DNA from: Actinomycetes bacterium
GTDB lineage: Bacteria > Actinomycetota > Actinomycetes > Actinomycetales > Microbacteriaceae
Length of the DNA: 17,389 nucleotides
Direction: 5' to 3'
NCBI GenBank assembly: GCA_023432305.1
Contig: JAEYUT010000104.1
Span: forward strand, 1-17,389
Of this stretch, positions 6,949 to 15,787 are shown piece after piece. Positions within the stretch are counted from its first letter, which is position 1; each line of letters opens with the position of its first letter. Both the position numbers and the translations under genes were made by a program. The notes under the pieces were generated by a model. That model did not search any database, was not told where the DNA came from, and was given only the letters and a program-made list of their open reading frames with translations.

Positions 6949-8763
6949 TCACACGAGCGAGTCGCGCCACGCCTTGTGCAGCGTCGCGAAGCGCCCCGTC
7001 CCCGCGATGAGCGCAGCAGGGGTGTCGTCCTCGACGATGCGCCCACGCTCCATCACGAGCACGCGGTCCGCGATCGACACCGTCGACAGGCGGTGGGCGA
7101 TCACGATCGCCGTGCGGTCGGCGAGGAGGGTCGTGAGCCCCTCCTGCACGAGACGCTCGCTCGGGATGTCGAGCGATGCGGTGGCCTCGTCGAGGATGAG
7201 CACCGCCGGGTCGGCGATGAACGCGCGCGCGAACGACAGCAGCTGACGCTGGCCGGCCGAGACGCGTCCGCCGCGCTTGTTGACGTCCGTGTCGTAGCCG
7301 TCGGGGAGCGCTTCGATGAACTCGTGCGCACCGACCGCCTTCGCCGCGGCGACGATCTCGTCACGGTTCGCACCCGGCTTGCCGAGTGCGATGTTGTCGG
7401 CGACGGAACCCGAGAACAGGTACGCCTCCTGCGTGACCATGACGACGGCGCGGCGCAGATCCTTGGGGTGCACCGAGCGCATGTCGATGCCGTCGAGCAG
7501 CACCGCGCCCGCGCTCGGGTCGTAGAAGCGCGCCACGAGCTTCGCGAGCGTCGACTTGCCCGCTCCCGTCGATCCGACGAGCGCGACCGTCTGGCCCGCA
7601 GGGATGTGCAGGTCGAAGCCCGGCAGCACGACGCGATCCGCGTTGTAGGCGAACTCGACGCCGTCGAAGCGCAGGTCGCCCTTCGCCTCCCACAGGTCGA
7701 TGGGCTTCACCGGGTCGGGCACGCTCGGGTTCTCGTCGAGCACACCGGAGATCTTCTCGAGCGCCGCGAACGCCGACTGGTAGGAGTTGTAGAACTGCGC
7801 CATCTCCTCCATCGGGTCGTAGAAGCGGCGCGCGTACATGAGGGCGGCGAGCAGCACGCCGATCGCGAGCGTGCCGTCCACGACGCGCAGCCCGCCGACG
7901 AGCAGCACCGCCGCGACGACGATGTTGCCCACGACGACGAGCGCCGGGTCGAAGATGCTGAAGACGCGGATCGCGCGCGCGTTGGCGTCGCGGTAGTTCT
8001 CGACGAGCTCGCCGAACTCCTGCTCATTGCGCTTCTCCGCACGGAACGCCTTGACCGCGCGCATGCCCGTCATCGTCTCGACGAACTTCACGATGACGCG
8101 CGCCGAGTGCACGCGCGTGGCACGGAATGCCTTCTGCGAGGCGACCTGGAACCAGCGGGTGAGCGCGAACAGCACGGGAAGCGAGCACGCGACGACGAGC
8201 GCGGTGAGGGGATCGATGATGGCGAGCGCGATCGCGATGAACCCCATGTAGAGGATGCCGCGGATGAGCCCCTGGAGCCCGGAGTCGAGAAGCTCGCGGA
8301 TGGAGTCGAGGTCGTTCGTCTGACGCGCGATGATGCGCCCCGAGGTGTAGCTCTCGTGGAACTCGAGGCTCAGCAGCTGCGAATGACGGAAGATGCGCCC
8401 GCGCAGATCGAACAGGAACGCCTGGCTGAGCCGCGCCGAGAGCATCGTGTACTGCCACATCAGCACGGCCCCCACGACGGCGGCGGTCACGTAGAGCGCG
8501 ACGATCCCGATGAGCGGCAGCGCATCCGCGCGGTCCACGATCGCGGGCAGACCCACGTCGATGCCGAGCGCGATGAGCGCCGGCCCCGCGGTCTGCAGGG
8601 CCGTGCTCACCGCGATGATGACGAATGACCAGATGACGCGCGCCTTGAGCGGCCGCAGCAGCGATCCGAGGAGCTTCAGCGCCCGCGCGCGGATGACCTT
8701 GTTCTCGGCGCGGGTGTAGTCCTGGCGGTCTTCGCCTTCGACGCCTTCGATGACGGCGGTCAT
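6949..8763 (-). CDS. ABC exporter half-transporter, subunit with intact Walker B
   Basis: A 604-residue fusion of a six-helix type IV exporter membrane domain (about residues 35-330) and an ATPase domain. ATPase motifs: Walker [10 protein letters not shown] (about 395-403), Q-loop [10 protein letters not shown] (about 443-452), a deviant signature VSAGQRQ (about 501-507) where LSGGQ is usual, Walker [12 protein letters not shown] with the catalytic Glu (about 521-531), and H-loop IAHRLSTV (about 553-560). The ATG overlaps the stop of the partner gene in an ATGA, and a strong GAGGAGG sits 7 nt upstream, so the two are co-translated. It should pair with the upstream subunit as a heterodimer that exports a lipid or drug-like compound; the substrate cannot be told. 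The arrangement resembles paired actinobacterial exporters such as mycobacterial Rv1272c/Rv1273c. Confidence 0.92.
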   Translation of the reverse strand: MTAVIEGVEGEDRQDYTRAENKVIRARALKLLGSLLRPLKARVIWSFVIIAVSTALQTAGPALIALGIDVGLPAIVDRADALPLIGIVALYVTAAVVGAVLMWQYTMLSARLSQAFLFDLRGRIFRHSQLLSLEFHESYTSGRIIARQTNDLDSIRELLDSGLQGLIRGILYMGFIAIALAIIDPLTALVVACSLPVLFALTRWFQVASQKAFRATRVHSARVIVKFVETMTGMRAVKAFRAEKRNEQEFGELVENYRDANARAIRVFSIFDPALVVVGNIVVAAVLLVGGLRVVDGTLAIGVLLAALMYARRFYDPMEEMAQFYNSYQSAFAALEKISGVLDENPSVPDPVKPIDLWEAKGDLRFDGVEFAYNADRVVLPGFDLHIPAGQTVALVGSTGAGKSTLAKLVARFYDPSAGAVLLDGIDMRSVHPKDLRRAVVMVTQEAYLFSGSVADNIALGKPGANRDEIVAAAKAVGAHEFIEALPDGYDTDVNKRGGRVSAGQRQLLSFARAFIADPAVLILDEATASLDIPSERLVQEGLTTLLADRTAIVIAHRLSTVSIADRVLVMERGRIVEDDTPAALIAGTGRFATLHKAWRDSLV

Positions 8764-10565
8764 GCGCGCACCTCCTCGATCGTGCGGTCGTCGTCGAGCG
8801 ACGAGATGACATAGCGGTAGTGGTCGCTGCGGGCGAGCAGCTCGCTGTGCGTGCCGACATCGGCGATGCGGCCGTCCTGCAGCAGGGCGACGCGATCGGC
8901 GAGCATGACGGTCGACGGACGGTGCGCGACGATGAGGGCGGTCGTGTCGGCGAGCACGCGGCGAAGTCCCGCCTCGACGCGTGCCTCTGTGTCGACGTCG
9001 AGCGCCGACAGGGGGTCGTCGAGCACGAGCACCGAGGGGCGCGCGGCGACGGCGCGGGCGAGCGCGATGCGCTGGCGCTGCCCGCCGGAGAGGCTCATGC
9101 CCTCCTCGCCGATCGTGGTGTCGGCTCCCATCGGCAGCCGCTCGACGAAGTCGGCCTGCGCGATCTCGAGCGCCTCGGCGAGGACCGCCTCCGCCTCGGG
9201 CGAATCCGGATCGAGGTCGGGTCGGCCGATGAGCACGTTGTCGCGCACCGACGCCGAGAACAGCGTCGCCTCCTCGAACGCCATCGCGATGCGGGCGCGC
9301 AGCTCCTCGCGGGTGAGGTCGCGGATGTCGACGCCGTCGAGCAGGATGCGGCCTCCCGTCACGTCGTAGAGCCGCGTCGTGAGAGAGGTGAGGGTCGTCT
9401 TGCCGGAGCCGGTGAGCCCCACGAGCGCCATCGTCTCACCCGGCTCGAGTTCGAGCTGGATGTCGTCGAGCAGATCCGGCACACCGTCGGGTGCGTCCTG
9501 GTAGCGGAAGTGGGCGTGGTCGAACACGAGCCGTCCGCGCGCCTCGGCTGGCGTCGTCGGCGTCGCGGGATCCGTGATCGGGTTGGGCTCGTCGAGCACC
9601 TCGAAGAGGCGCTCCACAGCGGTGCGGGCCTCGAACGTCATCTGCAGGAGCCATCCGATGGACTCGATGGGCCAGCGCATCACGGCGGCGGCGGAGAAGA
9701 ACGCGACGAGCGCGCCCACGCTCAGCTCGCCGTTCGCCGCGAGCCACACACCCCCGAGCAGCGACAGCGCGAACGCCGTGTCGGGGATCATGAGCAGCCA
9801 CAGCCACAGCTGCGCGACAGCCTTCGCCTTCGCGAGCTCGGTGCCGCGCAGCTCCTCCGCCTGCTGCAGGAAGGCCTGGAGGCTGTGCTTGCCGCGCCCG
9901 AAGGCCTTCAGCACGCGGATGCCGTGCACCGACTCCTCGACCGCGGTCGCGAGGTCGCCCTGCTGGTCCTGGGCACGGCGCGACACGATCGAGTAGCGCT
10001 TCTCGAAGCGGAAGCTCACGAACCACATCGGGATCGACGTGACGATGAAGATGAGCGCGAGCTGCCACGACCACGCGAACAGGATCGAGAACCCGACGAT
10101 GATCACGACCACGTTGCCGACCAGCAGCACGATGCCGAACGCGAACCAGCGGCGGATGATCGAGAGGTCGCCCATGGCGCGCGACAGCAGCTGCCCCGAC
10201 TGCCAGCGGTCGTGGAAGGCGACGGGGAGATCCTGCAGCTTCGCGTAGAGGGTGTTGCGGATGCCCGCCTCGATGTGGGTCGAGGGCGTCAGCACGAGGC
10301 TGCGCCGCAGCACCATGAGCACACCTTCGGCGATGCCGAGCAGCAGCACGACTCCGGCTGCGGGCCACACCGCGGCCGCGTCGCCGTCGGCGAGCGGGCC
10401 GTCGACGATCCACTGGAGGGCGATCGGCACCCCGAGCGCCACGAGCACGAGAGCGATGTAGACGAAGAAGCTCACGATCGTGCGTGCCAGGTAGGGGCGC
10501 ACGAACGGCAGGAGCCGCATCAGGGTGCGTGTGGTGCCGCGAGCGGGGGCGGTGGCGTGAGGCAT
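8760..10565 (-). CDS. ABC exporter half-transporter, subunit with degenerate ATP site
   Basis: A 601-residue membrane-ATPase fusion, first gene of the exporter pair. The membrane domain covers about residues 15-320. ATPase motifs: Walker [10 protein letters not shown] (about 382-390), a Q-loop AFEEATLFS in which the usual Gln is Glu (about 428-436), canonical signature LSGGQRQR (about 490-497), Walker [13 protein letters not shown] in which the catalytic Glu is Asp (about 512-523), and H-loop VAHRPSTV (about 545-552). The Asp in Walker B, combined with the partner's deviant signature, puts both defects in the same composite ATP site, as in known heterodimeric exporters (TM287/288, BmrCD). The start is the ATG at 10563-10565; it has no good ribosome binding site. 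A promoter lies about 100-125 nt upstream. Confidence 0.92.
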   Translation of the reverse strand: MPHATAPARGTTRTLMRLLPFVRPYLARTIVSFFVYIALVLVALGVPIALQWIVDGPLADGDAAAVWPAAGVVLLLGIAEGVLMVLRRSLVLTPSTHIEAGIRNTLYAKLQDLPVAFHDRWQSGQLLSRAMGDLSIIRRWFAFGIVLLVGNVVVIIVGFSILFAWSWQLALIFIVTSIPMWFVSFRFEKRYSIVSRRAQDQQGDLATAVEESVHGIRVLKAFGRGKHSLQAFLQQAEELRGTELAKAKAVAQLWLWLLMIPDTAFALSLLGGVWLAANGELSVGALVAFFSAAAVMRWPIESIGWLLQMTFEARTAVERLFEVLDEPNPITDPATPTTPAEARGRLVFDHAHFRYQDAPDGVPDLLDDIQLELEPGETMALVGLTGSGKTTLTSLTTRLYDVTGGRILLDGVDIRDLTREELRARIAMAFEEATLFSASVRDNVLIGRPDLDPDSPEAEAVLAEALEIAQADFVERLPMGADTTIGEEGMSLSGGQRQRIALARAVAARPSVLVLDDPLSALDVDTEARVEAGLRRVLADTTALIVAHRPSTVMLADRVALLQDGRIADVGTHSELLARSDHYRYVISSLDDDRTIEEVRA

Positions 10566-10661
10566 GGTTCGACTTCGCTGGTGCGCACGAAGGCGCGGGG
10601 ATGGAGTGGGAAAGCCGGAGGGCGCGTCCGGTTCTCCCGATGCGCGCCCTGGCAGCCTTCC

Positions 10662-10690
10662 AGCCTATGTGCGGCGATCACCGCGCGCAA
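10662..10690 (-). promoter_or_regulatory. Putative promoter of the ABC exporter operon
   Basis: On the minus strand TTGCGC (rc of 10685-10690), a 17-nt spacer, then TAGGCT (rc of 10662-10667). This is the best -35/-10 pair in the 228-bp divergent gap. It implies a leader of about 90-100 nt before the ATG at 10565. No start codon lies at the leaderless distance from this box. Confidence 0.4.
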
Positions 10691-10715
10691 TAACGCTGAG
10701 GCATCACATATTCAC

Positions 10716-10721
10716 TACACT
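10716..10721 (+). promoter_or_regulatory. Possible -10 box of the NCS2 permease gene
   Basis: TACACT would start transcription near 10728 and give a leader of about 66 nt before the GTG at 10794. I see no -35 match. The leader shows only a short ACCT/AGGT inverted repeat at 10734-10744 and nothing resembling a purine riboswitch. Confidence 0.35.
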
Positions 10722-10783
10722 CGGGCCGGGGCGACCTGCCAGGTGGCCGCTCTTCCACCACCACAATCCCGACCTCTTCCTTC

Positions 10784-10787
10784 GGAG
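10784..10787 (+). promoter_or_regulatory. Ribosome binding site fixing the permease start
   Basis: GGAG lies 6 nt before the GTG at 10794. It decides the start within an open frame that runs uninterrupted for about 2 kb upstream, antisense to the ABC genes. Confidence 0.6.
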
Positions 10788-10793
10788 CCATCT

Positions 10794-12245
10794 GTGACCT
10801 CTCAGACCACGACGAGCGAACCGCGCAGCGGACTCGACAAGTTCTTCCACATCAGCGAGCGCGGCTCGAACCTCGCCACCGAGGTGCGCGGCGGCATCGT
10901 GACGTTCGTCGCGATGGCGTACATCGTGATCCTCAACCCGATCATCCTGTCCGGCAAGCCGGATGTCGCCGGCAACGAGCTCGCGTTCGGCGCGGTCTCC
11001 GCCGCGACCGCCCTCACCGCCGGTGTCATGACGATCCTCTTCGGCGTCATCACCCGCCTGCCCTTCGCCTTCGCCGCCGGCCTCGGCCTCAACGCCTTCC
11101 TCGCGTTCACGGTCATCGGCCACGTGACCTGGCCCGAGGCGATGGCGCTCGTCATCATCAACGGCCTCATCATCGTGCTGCTCGCCGCCACCGGCCTGCG
11201 CAAGCTCATCTTCGACGCCGTCCCGGTTCAGCTGAAGCTCGCGATCACGGTCGGCATCGGCCTGTTCATCGCCTTCATCGGCTTCGTGAACTCCGGCTTC
11301 GTCACGAGCACCGGCTCGAGCTCGCCGCCTGTGGGCCTCGGACTCAACGGATCGGTCGCCACCGTCCCGACGCTGCTGTTCCTCGTCACCCTCGTGCTCA
11401 CGGCGATCCTCATCGCGCTCAAGGTCAAGGGCGGAATCCTCATCGGCCTCGCGGCCGGCACCGTGCTCGCGGTCATCGTCGAGGCGATCTGGAAGATCGG
11501 CCCCATGTTCGGCAACGACGGCGCGTTCAACCCCGGCGGCTGGGGCCTCACCGTCCCCGCCCTCGACGGCTCGCCCGTGAGCATCCCCGACCTCAGCCTC
11601 ATCGGCGCCGTGAGCTTCGGCTTCGACCTCGGCAAGGTCGGCCTCGTGACGCTCATCATGCTCGTCTTCACGCTCGTGTTCACCAACTTCTTCGACGCGA
11701 TGGGCACCATGACGGGTCTCGCCAAGGAGTCGAACCTCGCCGATGAGAAGGGCGACTTCCCGCGCATCAAGTCGGCGCTCGTCGTCGAGGGTGTCGGCGC
11801 CGTCGTGGGAGGCGCGACCTCGTCGTCCTCGGCCACCGTGTTCATCGAGTCGGGCGCCGGCGTCAGCGAAGGTGCCCGCACGGGTCTCGCGAACGTCGTC
11901 ACCGGTGCGCTGTTCCTCCTCGCGATGTTCTTCACGCCGCTCACGGAGATCGTCCCCACCGAGGTCGCGGGCGCCGTCCTGGTGATCGTCGGCGCGATGA
12001 TGATGGCGCAGATCCGCCACATCGACCTCACCGACTTCGCGACCCTCGTGCCCGTGTTCCTCACGGTCACCGTGATGCCGCTCACCTACTCGATCGCCAA
12101 CGGCATCGGCGCGGGCTTCGTGAGCTGGGTGCTCATCTACGCCTTCAGCGGCCGCATCAAGAAGATCAGCCCGCTGCTGTGGGTTGTGGCCGTCGGCTTC
12201 GTGATCTACTTCGCGCGCGGACCGATCGAGGCGCTCTTCGCCTGA
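10794..12245 (+). CDS. NCS2-family nucleobase permease (AzgA/GhxP/PbuG-like)
   Basis: A 483-residue polytopic inner-membrane transporter for uptake of purine bases with protons. The opening GLDKFFHISERGSNLATEVRGGIVTFVAMAYIVILNP (residues about 12-48) is characteristic of the AzgA-like hypoxanthine/guanine/adenine branch. Helices about 60-165 include FAFAAGLGLNAFLAF. The conserved substrate-site region TNFFDAMGTMTGLAKESNL (about 301-319) and SSSATVFIESGAGVSEGARTGLANV (about 343-367) follow. Length is slightly above the 430-450 usual for GhxP, mainly from a loop near residues 170-190. The start is GTG with GGAG 6 nt upstream. The gene is divergent from the ABC exporter and convergent with purH, sharing its terminator. 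The exact base transported cannot be read, but purine rather than uracil is favoured by the branch. Confidence 0.92.
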   Translation: MTSQTTTSEPRSGLDKFFHISERGSNLATEVRGGIVTFVAMAYIVILNPIILSGKPDVAGNELAFGAVSAATALTAGVMTILFGVITRLPFAFAAGLGLNAFLAFTVIGHVTWPEAMALVIINGLIIVLLAATGLRKLIFDAVPVQLKLAITVGIGLFIAFIGFVNSGFVTSTGSSSPPVGLGLNGSVATVPTLLFLVTLVLTAILIALKVKGGILIGLAAGTVLAVIVEAIWKIGPMFGNDGAFNPGGWGLTVPALDGSPVSIPDLSLIGAVSFGFDLGKVGLVTLIMLVFTLVFTNFFDAMGTMTGLAKESNLADEKGDFPRIKSALVVEGVGAVVGGATSSSSATVFIESGAGVSEGARTGLANVVTGALFLLAMFFTPLTEIVPTEVAGAVLVIVGAMMMAQIRHIDLTDFATLVPVFLTVTVMPLTYSIANGIGAGFVSWVLIYAFSGRIKKISPLLWVVAVGFVIYFARGPIEALFA

Positions 12246-12258
12246 TCCCTGCGAAACG

Positions 12259-12292
12259 CGAAGGCCCGGATGGTTCGCCATCCGGGCCTTCG
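12259..12292. terminator. Perfect 15-bp stem terminator shared by permease and purH
   Basis: Arms CGAAGGCCCGGATGG and CCATCCGGGCCTTCG pair perfectly around a TTCG loop. It starts 13 nt after the permease stop and lies 26 nt beyond the purH stop. Being perfectly complementary and lacking a U-tract, it can act in both directions. Confidence 0.85.
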
Positions 12293-12318
12293 TCGTGTGC
12301 GGGGTTCGCCCCCACAGC

Positions 12319-13902
12319 TCAGTGGAAGAAGTGGCGCTCCCCGGTGAAGTAGAGAGTCACGTCCGCTGCCGCGCACGCCTCGATCACCTCGGCGTCGCGC
12401 ACCGAGCCGCCCGGCTGCACGATGGCCTTCACGCCGCCGTCGATGAGGATCTGCGGGCCATCTGCAAACGGGAAGAACGCATCGCTTGCGGCGACCGAGC
12501 CGGCGGCGCGCTCGCCTGCGCGCTCGATCGCGAGCTTGCACGAGTCGACGCGGTTCACCTGACCCATGCCGACGCCCACCGACGCACCGCCCGAGGCGAG
12601 CAGGATGCCGTTCGACTTCACGGCGCGCACCGCACGCCACGCGAACTCGAGGTCGGCGAGGGTCTGCTCGTCGGCAGCCGCACCCGCGGCGAGCGTCCAA
12701 GTCGACGGGTCGGCGAAGTGCGTGTCGGGCTCCTGCACGAGCAGGCCACCCGAGATCTGACGCAGCTCCTGGCCCTCACGGGCGTAACCAGCGGGCAGCT
12801 CGAGCAGGCGCAGGTTCTTCTTCGCCTGCAGGATCTCGAGGGCCTCGGGCTCGAAGCCGGGAGCCACGATCACCTCGGTGAAGATGGGCGCGATCGACTC
12901 GGCCGCGGCCTTCGTGATGATGCGGTTCGCGGCGATCACGCCGCCGAACGCCGACAGCGGATCGCATGCGTGCGCGAGAGCGTGGGCGGATGCGATGTCA
13001 TCCGCTGTCGCGATGCCGCACGGGTTCGCGTGCTTGATGATCGCGACAGCCGGGGTCTCGTGGTCGTACGCGGCGCGCAGCGCGGCATCCGCGTCGACGT
13101 AGTTGTTGTACGACATCTCCTTGCCGCCGTGCTGGATCGCCTGGGCGATGCCGGCCGCACCGGGCACGGTGTAGAGCGCGGCCTTCTGGTGCGCGTTCTC
13201 GCCGTAGCGGAGCGTCGCGTCGAGCTCGGCGCGCACGTCGAGGTGGGCGGCGAAATCGGTCTGCTCGCCCACCGGAACCTGCTCCACGAACCACTGCGAC
13301 ACCGCGGCGTCGTACTGCGCGGTGTGCAGGAACGCGTCGCGCGCGAACTCGCGGCGCTGCGCGAGGGTCGTGCCGCCGTCCGCGAGCGCGTCCACGATCG
13401 CGCCGTACTTCGCCGGCGAGACGACCACGGCAACGTTCGCGTGATTCTTCGCCGAGGCGCGCACCATGGCGGGGCCGCCGATGTCGATCTGCTCGACCGC
13501 CTGGTCGAACGCGGCACCCGACGCGACCGTCTCGACGAAGGGGTAGAGGTTCACGACGACGAGCTCGAACGGCTTGATGCCGAACTGCGCAAGCTCTGCC
13601 TCGTGGCTCTCAAGGCGCAGGTCGGCGAGGAGGCCCGAGTGCACGTGCGGGTGAAGGGTGCGCACGCGCCCGTCGAGATGCTCGGGGAAGCCGGTCAGGT
13701 CGCCGATCTGGGTGACAGGGAGACCCGCATCCGCGATCGCCTTCGACGTCCCTCCCGTCGACACGATCTCGACGCCCGCGTTCGCGAGCGCCGTCGCGAG
13801 CTCGACGAGCCCGGTCTTGTCGCTCACCGCGATGAGGGCGCGCTGGATCGCGACGCGGTCGCGCTCCCGGTAGAGGGTGGGGTCGATGGTCGCGCCGCTC
13901 AT
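12319..13902 (-). CDS. purH: Bifunctional AICAR formyltransferase / IMP cyclohydrolase
   Basis: Catalyses the last two steps of de novo IMP synthesis: formylation of AICAR with 10-formyl-tetrahydrofolate, then ring closure. At 527 residues it is full length. The N-terminal cyclohydrolase domain shows [18 protein letters not shown] (about 22-39), STGGTSKAI (about 48-56) and [16 protein letters not shown] (about 78-93). The formyltransferase domain shows KHANPCGIA with the catalytic Lys-His (about 272-280), [11 protein letters not shown] (about 301-311) and NRVDSCKLA (about 440-448). The C-terminus FTGERHFFH is typical. Start ATG at 13902 has AAGGAG 8 nt upstream and overlaps the purN stop in an ATGA, so purN and purH are translationally coupled. 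Transcription ends at the shared stem at 12259-12292. Confidence 0.97.
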   Translation of the reverse strand: MSGATIDPTLYRERDRVAIQRALIAVSDKTGLVELATALANAGVEIVSTGGTSKAIADAGLPVTQIGDLTGFPEHLDGRVRTLHPHVHSGLLADLRLESHEAELAQFGIKPFELVVVNLYPFVETVASGAAFDQAVEQIDIGGPAMVRASAKNHANVAVVVSPAKYGAIVDALADGGTTLAQRREFARDAFLHTAQYDAAVSQWFVEQVPVGEQTDFAAHLDVRAELDATLRYGENAHQKAALYTVPGAAGIAQAIQHGGKEMSYNNYVDADAALRAAYDHETPAVAIIKHANPCGIATADDIASAHALAHACDPLSAFGGVIAANRIITKAAAESIAPIFTEVIVAPGFEPEALEILQAKKNLRLLELPAGYAREGQELRQISGGLLVQEPDTHFADPSTWTLAAGAAADEQTLADLEFAWRAVRAVKSNGILLASGGASVGVGMGQVNRVDSCKLAIERAGERAAGSVAASDAFFPFADGPQILIDGGVKAIVQPGGSVRDAEVIEACAAADVTLYFTGERHFFH

Positions 13903-14489
13903 TGTGCGTACTCCTTGAGGTCGATGGTGCCGTCTGCGATGTCGAGCACGGTCTGCACCAGCAGCTCACGTTCGACAGGCTTGATGCGGTCGTGGAGGAT
14001 GGCTTCGGTATCGCCCGGTTCGATCGGCACACGACGCTGGTGCAGGATCGGTCCGGTGTCGACACCGTTGTCGACGATGATGACGCTCGCGCCCGTCTGG
14101 GTGACGCCCGCGGCGAGCGCATCGCGCACACCGTGGGCACCCGGGAACTCGGGCAGGTAGGCGGGGTGGGTGTTGATGAGCGCGGGGCTGAACGCGTCGA
14201 CCACCTGCGGCGGCACGAGACGCATGAGGCCCGACAGGATCACCACATCCGGCTCCCACTCGCGCAGCTGTGCGAGCAGCTCGTCGCCCCACGCCTCACG
14301 CGACTCGAACGAGGTGAACGGCACGACGAAGCTCGGGATGCCGTAGTGCTCGGCGTGCGCGAGGCCGTCCGCCTGCCGGTCGGCACCCACCGCGACGACA
14401 CGGGCGGGGAAGTCTGCCGACTGGGCGGCGTCGAGAAGGGCGCGGAGGTTCGACCCGCCCCCGGAGATGAGGACGACGAGGCGCAGCAC
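13899..14489 (-). CDS. purN: Phosphoribosylglycinamide formyltransferase (GAR transformylase)
   Basis: Third step of purine synthesis: formylates GAR using 10-formyl-tetrahydrofolate. It has 196 residues, close to the usual 190-215. Motifs: the phosphate-binding loop [11 protein letters not shown] (about 9-19), [10 protein letters not shown] (about 84-93), and the catalytic set [21 protein letters not shown] (about 103-123) with Asn and His, then [18 protein letters not shown] with the catalytic Asp (about 138-155). The start is GTG. No ribosome binding site precedes it; instead TAAGCT lies 6 nt upstream, overlapping the stop codon of perM, so purN may have its own leaderless promoter as well as read-through from perM. 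The stop overlaps the purH start by 4 bp. Confidence 0.96.
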   Translation of the reverse strand: MLRLVVLISGGGSNLRALLDAAQSADFPARVVAVGADRQADGLAHAEHYGIPSFVVPFTSFESREAWGDELLAQLREWEPDVVILSGLMRLVPPQVVDAFSPALINTHPAYLPEFPGAHGVRDALAAGVTQTGASVIIVDNGVDTGPILHQRRVPIEPGDTEAILHDRIKPVERELLVQTVLDIADGTIDLKEYAQ

Positions 14490-14495
14490 TGGCTC

Positions 14496-14501
14496 AGCTT
14501 A
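14496..14501 (-). promoter_or_regulatory. Putative leaderless -10 box of purN, overlapping the perM stop codon
   Basis: On the minus strand TAAGCT, then 6 nt, then the purN GTG at 14489. The first three bases are the TAA stop of perM. Spacing equals that at tetR and perM. No -35 match is seen. Confidence 0.4.
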
Positions 14502-15737
14502 TCGCGAGGCGGATTCGGTGAGACGTGAGGTGACGCGCGACGGGATGGCTGCGGCGAGGCCGATGCCGATGCCGAGCGCGAAGAGCCCCGCGGCGGCGAG
14601 AGCCACCGCGACCGCATCCGGGCCGACCGCACTGAAGCGACCAGGACCCATCGCTCCCGCCGAGGCTGCCGCAAGCAGGCCCGCTATGAGCCCGCCGACA
14701 GCGCCGCCCGCGACCGCGACGATCGCGAACCACAGCGCCCGCGACGCATCCCCGAGCGCACGCAGCACGCGCGAGCGCACGAGCGCGCCCGCGAGGAACC
14801 CGGCGACGACCGGCACCGCAAGGCCCGCGAAGCCGAAGTCGAGCCCGCCCGCGGGCAGGGCGCCGAGCAGCGGGATCGCCGGAAGGGGGCCCACCGAGGT
14901 GCCGAGCGGCGAGACGAGCGAGCCCTCGCCGAGCGCGAAACCGGGGCCGACGAACCACGACATCGCCCACACGACCGCATTCGGAATGAACGCGAGCTGC
15001 CCCGCCGTCACCACGAAACCGCCCAGCACCTCGGTGTGGAGGGACTCGTAGAGAGCGATGATCTGCGCATAGCCCGCGAACAGCAGGACCGCCACGGCGA
15101 CCGCGCTCACCGCGAGCGTGAGGGCGACGGAGGCTGCTCCCGCCGTGAGGGCCGCGCCGACCGCGGCACGCGTGCGGGGGTGCCAGTCCGCGATCCAGTC
15201 GCGCAGCGAGCTGCCGTTCGCCTCCGGGCCCTGCTCAGGTCCCGCACGGAGCACCCCGAGCAGCAGGCCCGCGCCGTAGACGAGCGTGGGAAGCAGCGCA
15301 CCCTGCCAGAGCGAGGGACGCGCTTCGACGTGCAGCGCCGAGTAGGTCACGAGGAGCGACAGCCCCGCGAACACTCCAAGGCTCGTGAGCTCCCCGAGGG
15401 TGCGGTGGCCCGTCTCGGCGATCCGCCCGCCCGCACGCACGCCCAGCAGGAGCGTCAGCAGAGCGAAGCCGAGCGCCGCGATCGACACGAGCACGCGCGT
15501 CCCCGCAGGAGCGCCGATCGACAGGGCCGTCGCCTCATCGAGCACGAACGTCACATCCACGCCGTGCCCGATGAGCCACACATCCGCCGACGCGCGCCAG
15601 AAGCCCGCCCAGTCGGGCGCGAAGCCGAAGTGCGCCGCCCACAGGATCGTCGCCGGAACCAGCGGGATCGCCACGCCGATCGCGACCACCAGAAGCGCCT
15701 CGAAGGCAGAGAACAGCAGAGTGAGGCGGCGGGTCAC
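14499..15737 (-). CDS. perM: DUF6350 polytopic membrane protein, PerM-like
   Basis: A 412-residue integral membrane protein with about nine hydrophobic segments, at roughly residues 5-37, 82-104, 118-137, 147-168, 191-225, 240-268, 296-320, 333-360 and 369-396. It lies 9 nt upstream of purN-purH, the same order as Rv0955 (perM)-purN-purH in Mycobacterium tuberculosis. There PerM is reported to be needed for cell division and persistence under acid and low-magnesium stress. No enzymatic motif is visible; the call rests on topology and gene order. Start GTG at 15737 is supported by TAGGCT 6 nt upstream and by the first membrane segment beginning immediately after. Whether it acts in division here is inference from the mycobacterial protein. 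Confidence 0.78.
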   Translation of the reverse strand: MTRRLTLLFSAFEALLVVAIGVAIPLVPATILWAAHFGFAPDWAGFWRASADVWLIGHGVDVTFVLDEATALSIGAPAGTRVLVSIAALGFALLTLLLGVRAGGRIAETGHRTLGELTSLGVFAGLSLLVTYSALHVEARPSLWQGALLPTLVYGAGLLLGVLRAGPEQGPEANGSSLRDWIADWHPRTRAAVGAALTAGAASVALTLAVSAVAVAVLLFAGYAQIIALYESLHTEVLGGFVVTAGQLAFIPNAVVWAMSWFVGPGFALGEGSLVSPLGTSVGPLPAIPLLGALPAGGLDFGFAGLAVPVVAGFLAGALVRSRVLRALGDASRALWFAIVAVAGGAVGGLIAGLLAAASAGAMGPGRFSAVGPDAVAVALAAAGLFALGIGIGLAAAIPSRVTSRLTESASR

Positions 15738-15743
15738 GCCCCG

Positions 15744-15749
15744 AGCCTA
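15744..15749 (-). promoter_or_regulatory. Putative leaderless -10 box of perM
   Basis: On the minus strand TAGGCT, then a 6-nt spacer, then the GTG at 15737. It has the same hexamer and spacing as the tetR gene. It lies in the 50-bp gap after ptsI, so perM-purN-purH can be transcribed separately from ptsI. Confidence 0.5.
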
Positions 15750-15787
15750 CGTCGCGAGGCCGCCATCGCCCCGGTGACGCGCAGCGC

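Noticed and set aside
6293-8763. TetR gene as the regulator of the adjacent ABC exporter
   Set aside because: The genes are convergent and share no promoter region. The divergent surface gene, with a palindrome in the shared gap, is a better target, though remote action on the exporter cannot be excluded.
8998-9033. Asp in place of the Walker B Glu as a sign of a broken pseudogene
   Set aside because: The gene is full length and the partner subunit has the complementary signature change, which is the normal pattern for heterodimeric exporters.
8820-10793. A 2-kb open upstream extension of the NCS2 permease frame
   Set aside because: It is antisense to two clear ABC genes and rich in Arg/Glu/His. 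The permease family begins at the GTG at 10794, which has its own ribosome binding site.
10722-10793. Possible purine riboswitch in the permease leader
   Set aside because: The leader is only about 66-72 nt and shows no three-way junction or conserved purine-aptamer loops; only a short ACCT/AGGT inverted repeat is present.
12295-14160. Long plus-strand open frame antisense to purH and purN
   Set aside because: Shadow of the purine genes, with low-complexity Arg/Val/Asp-rich translation, no domain and no start signals.
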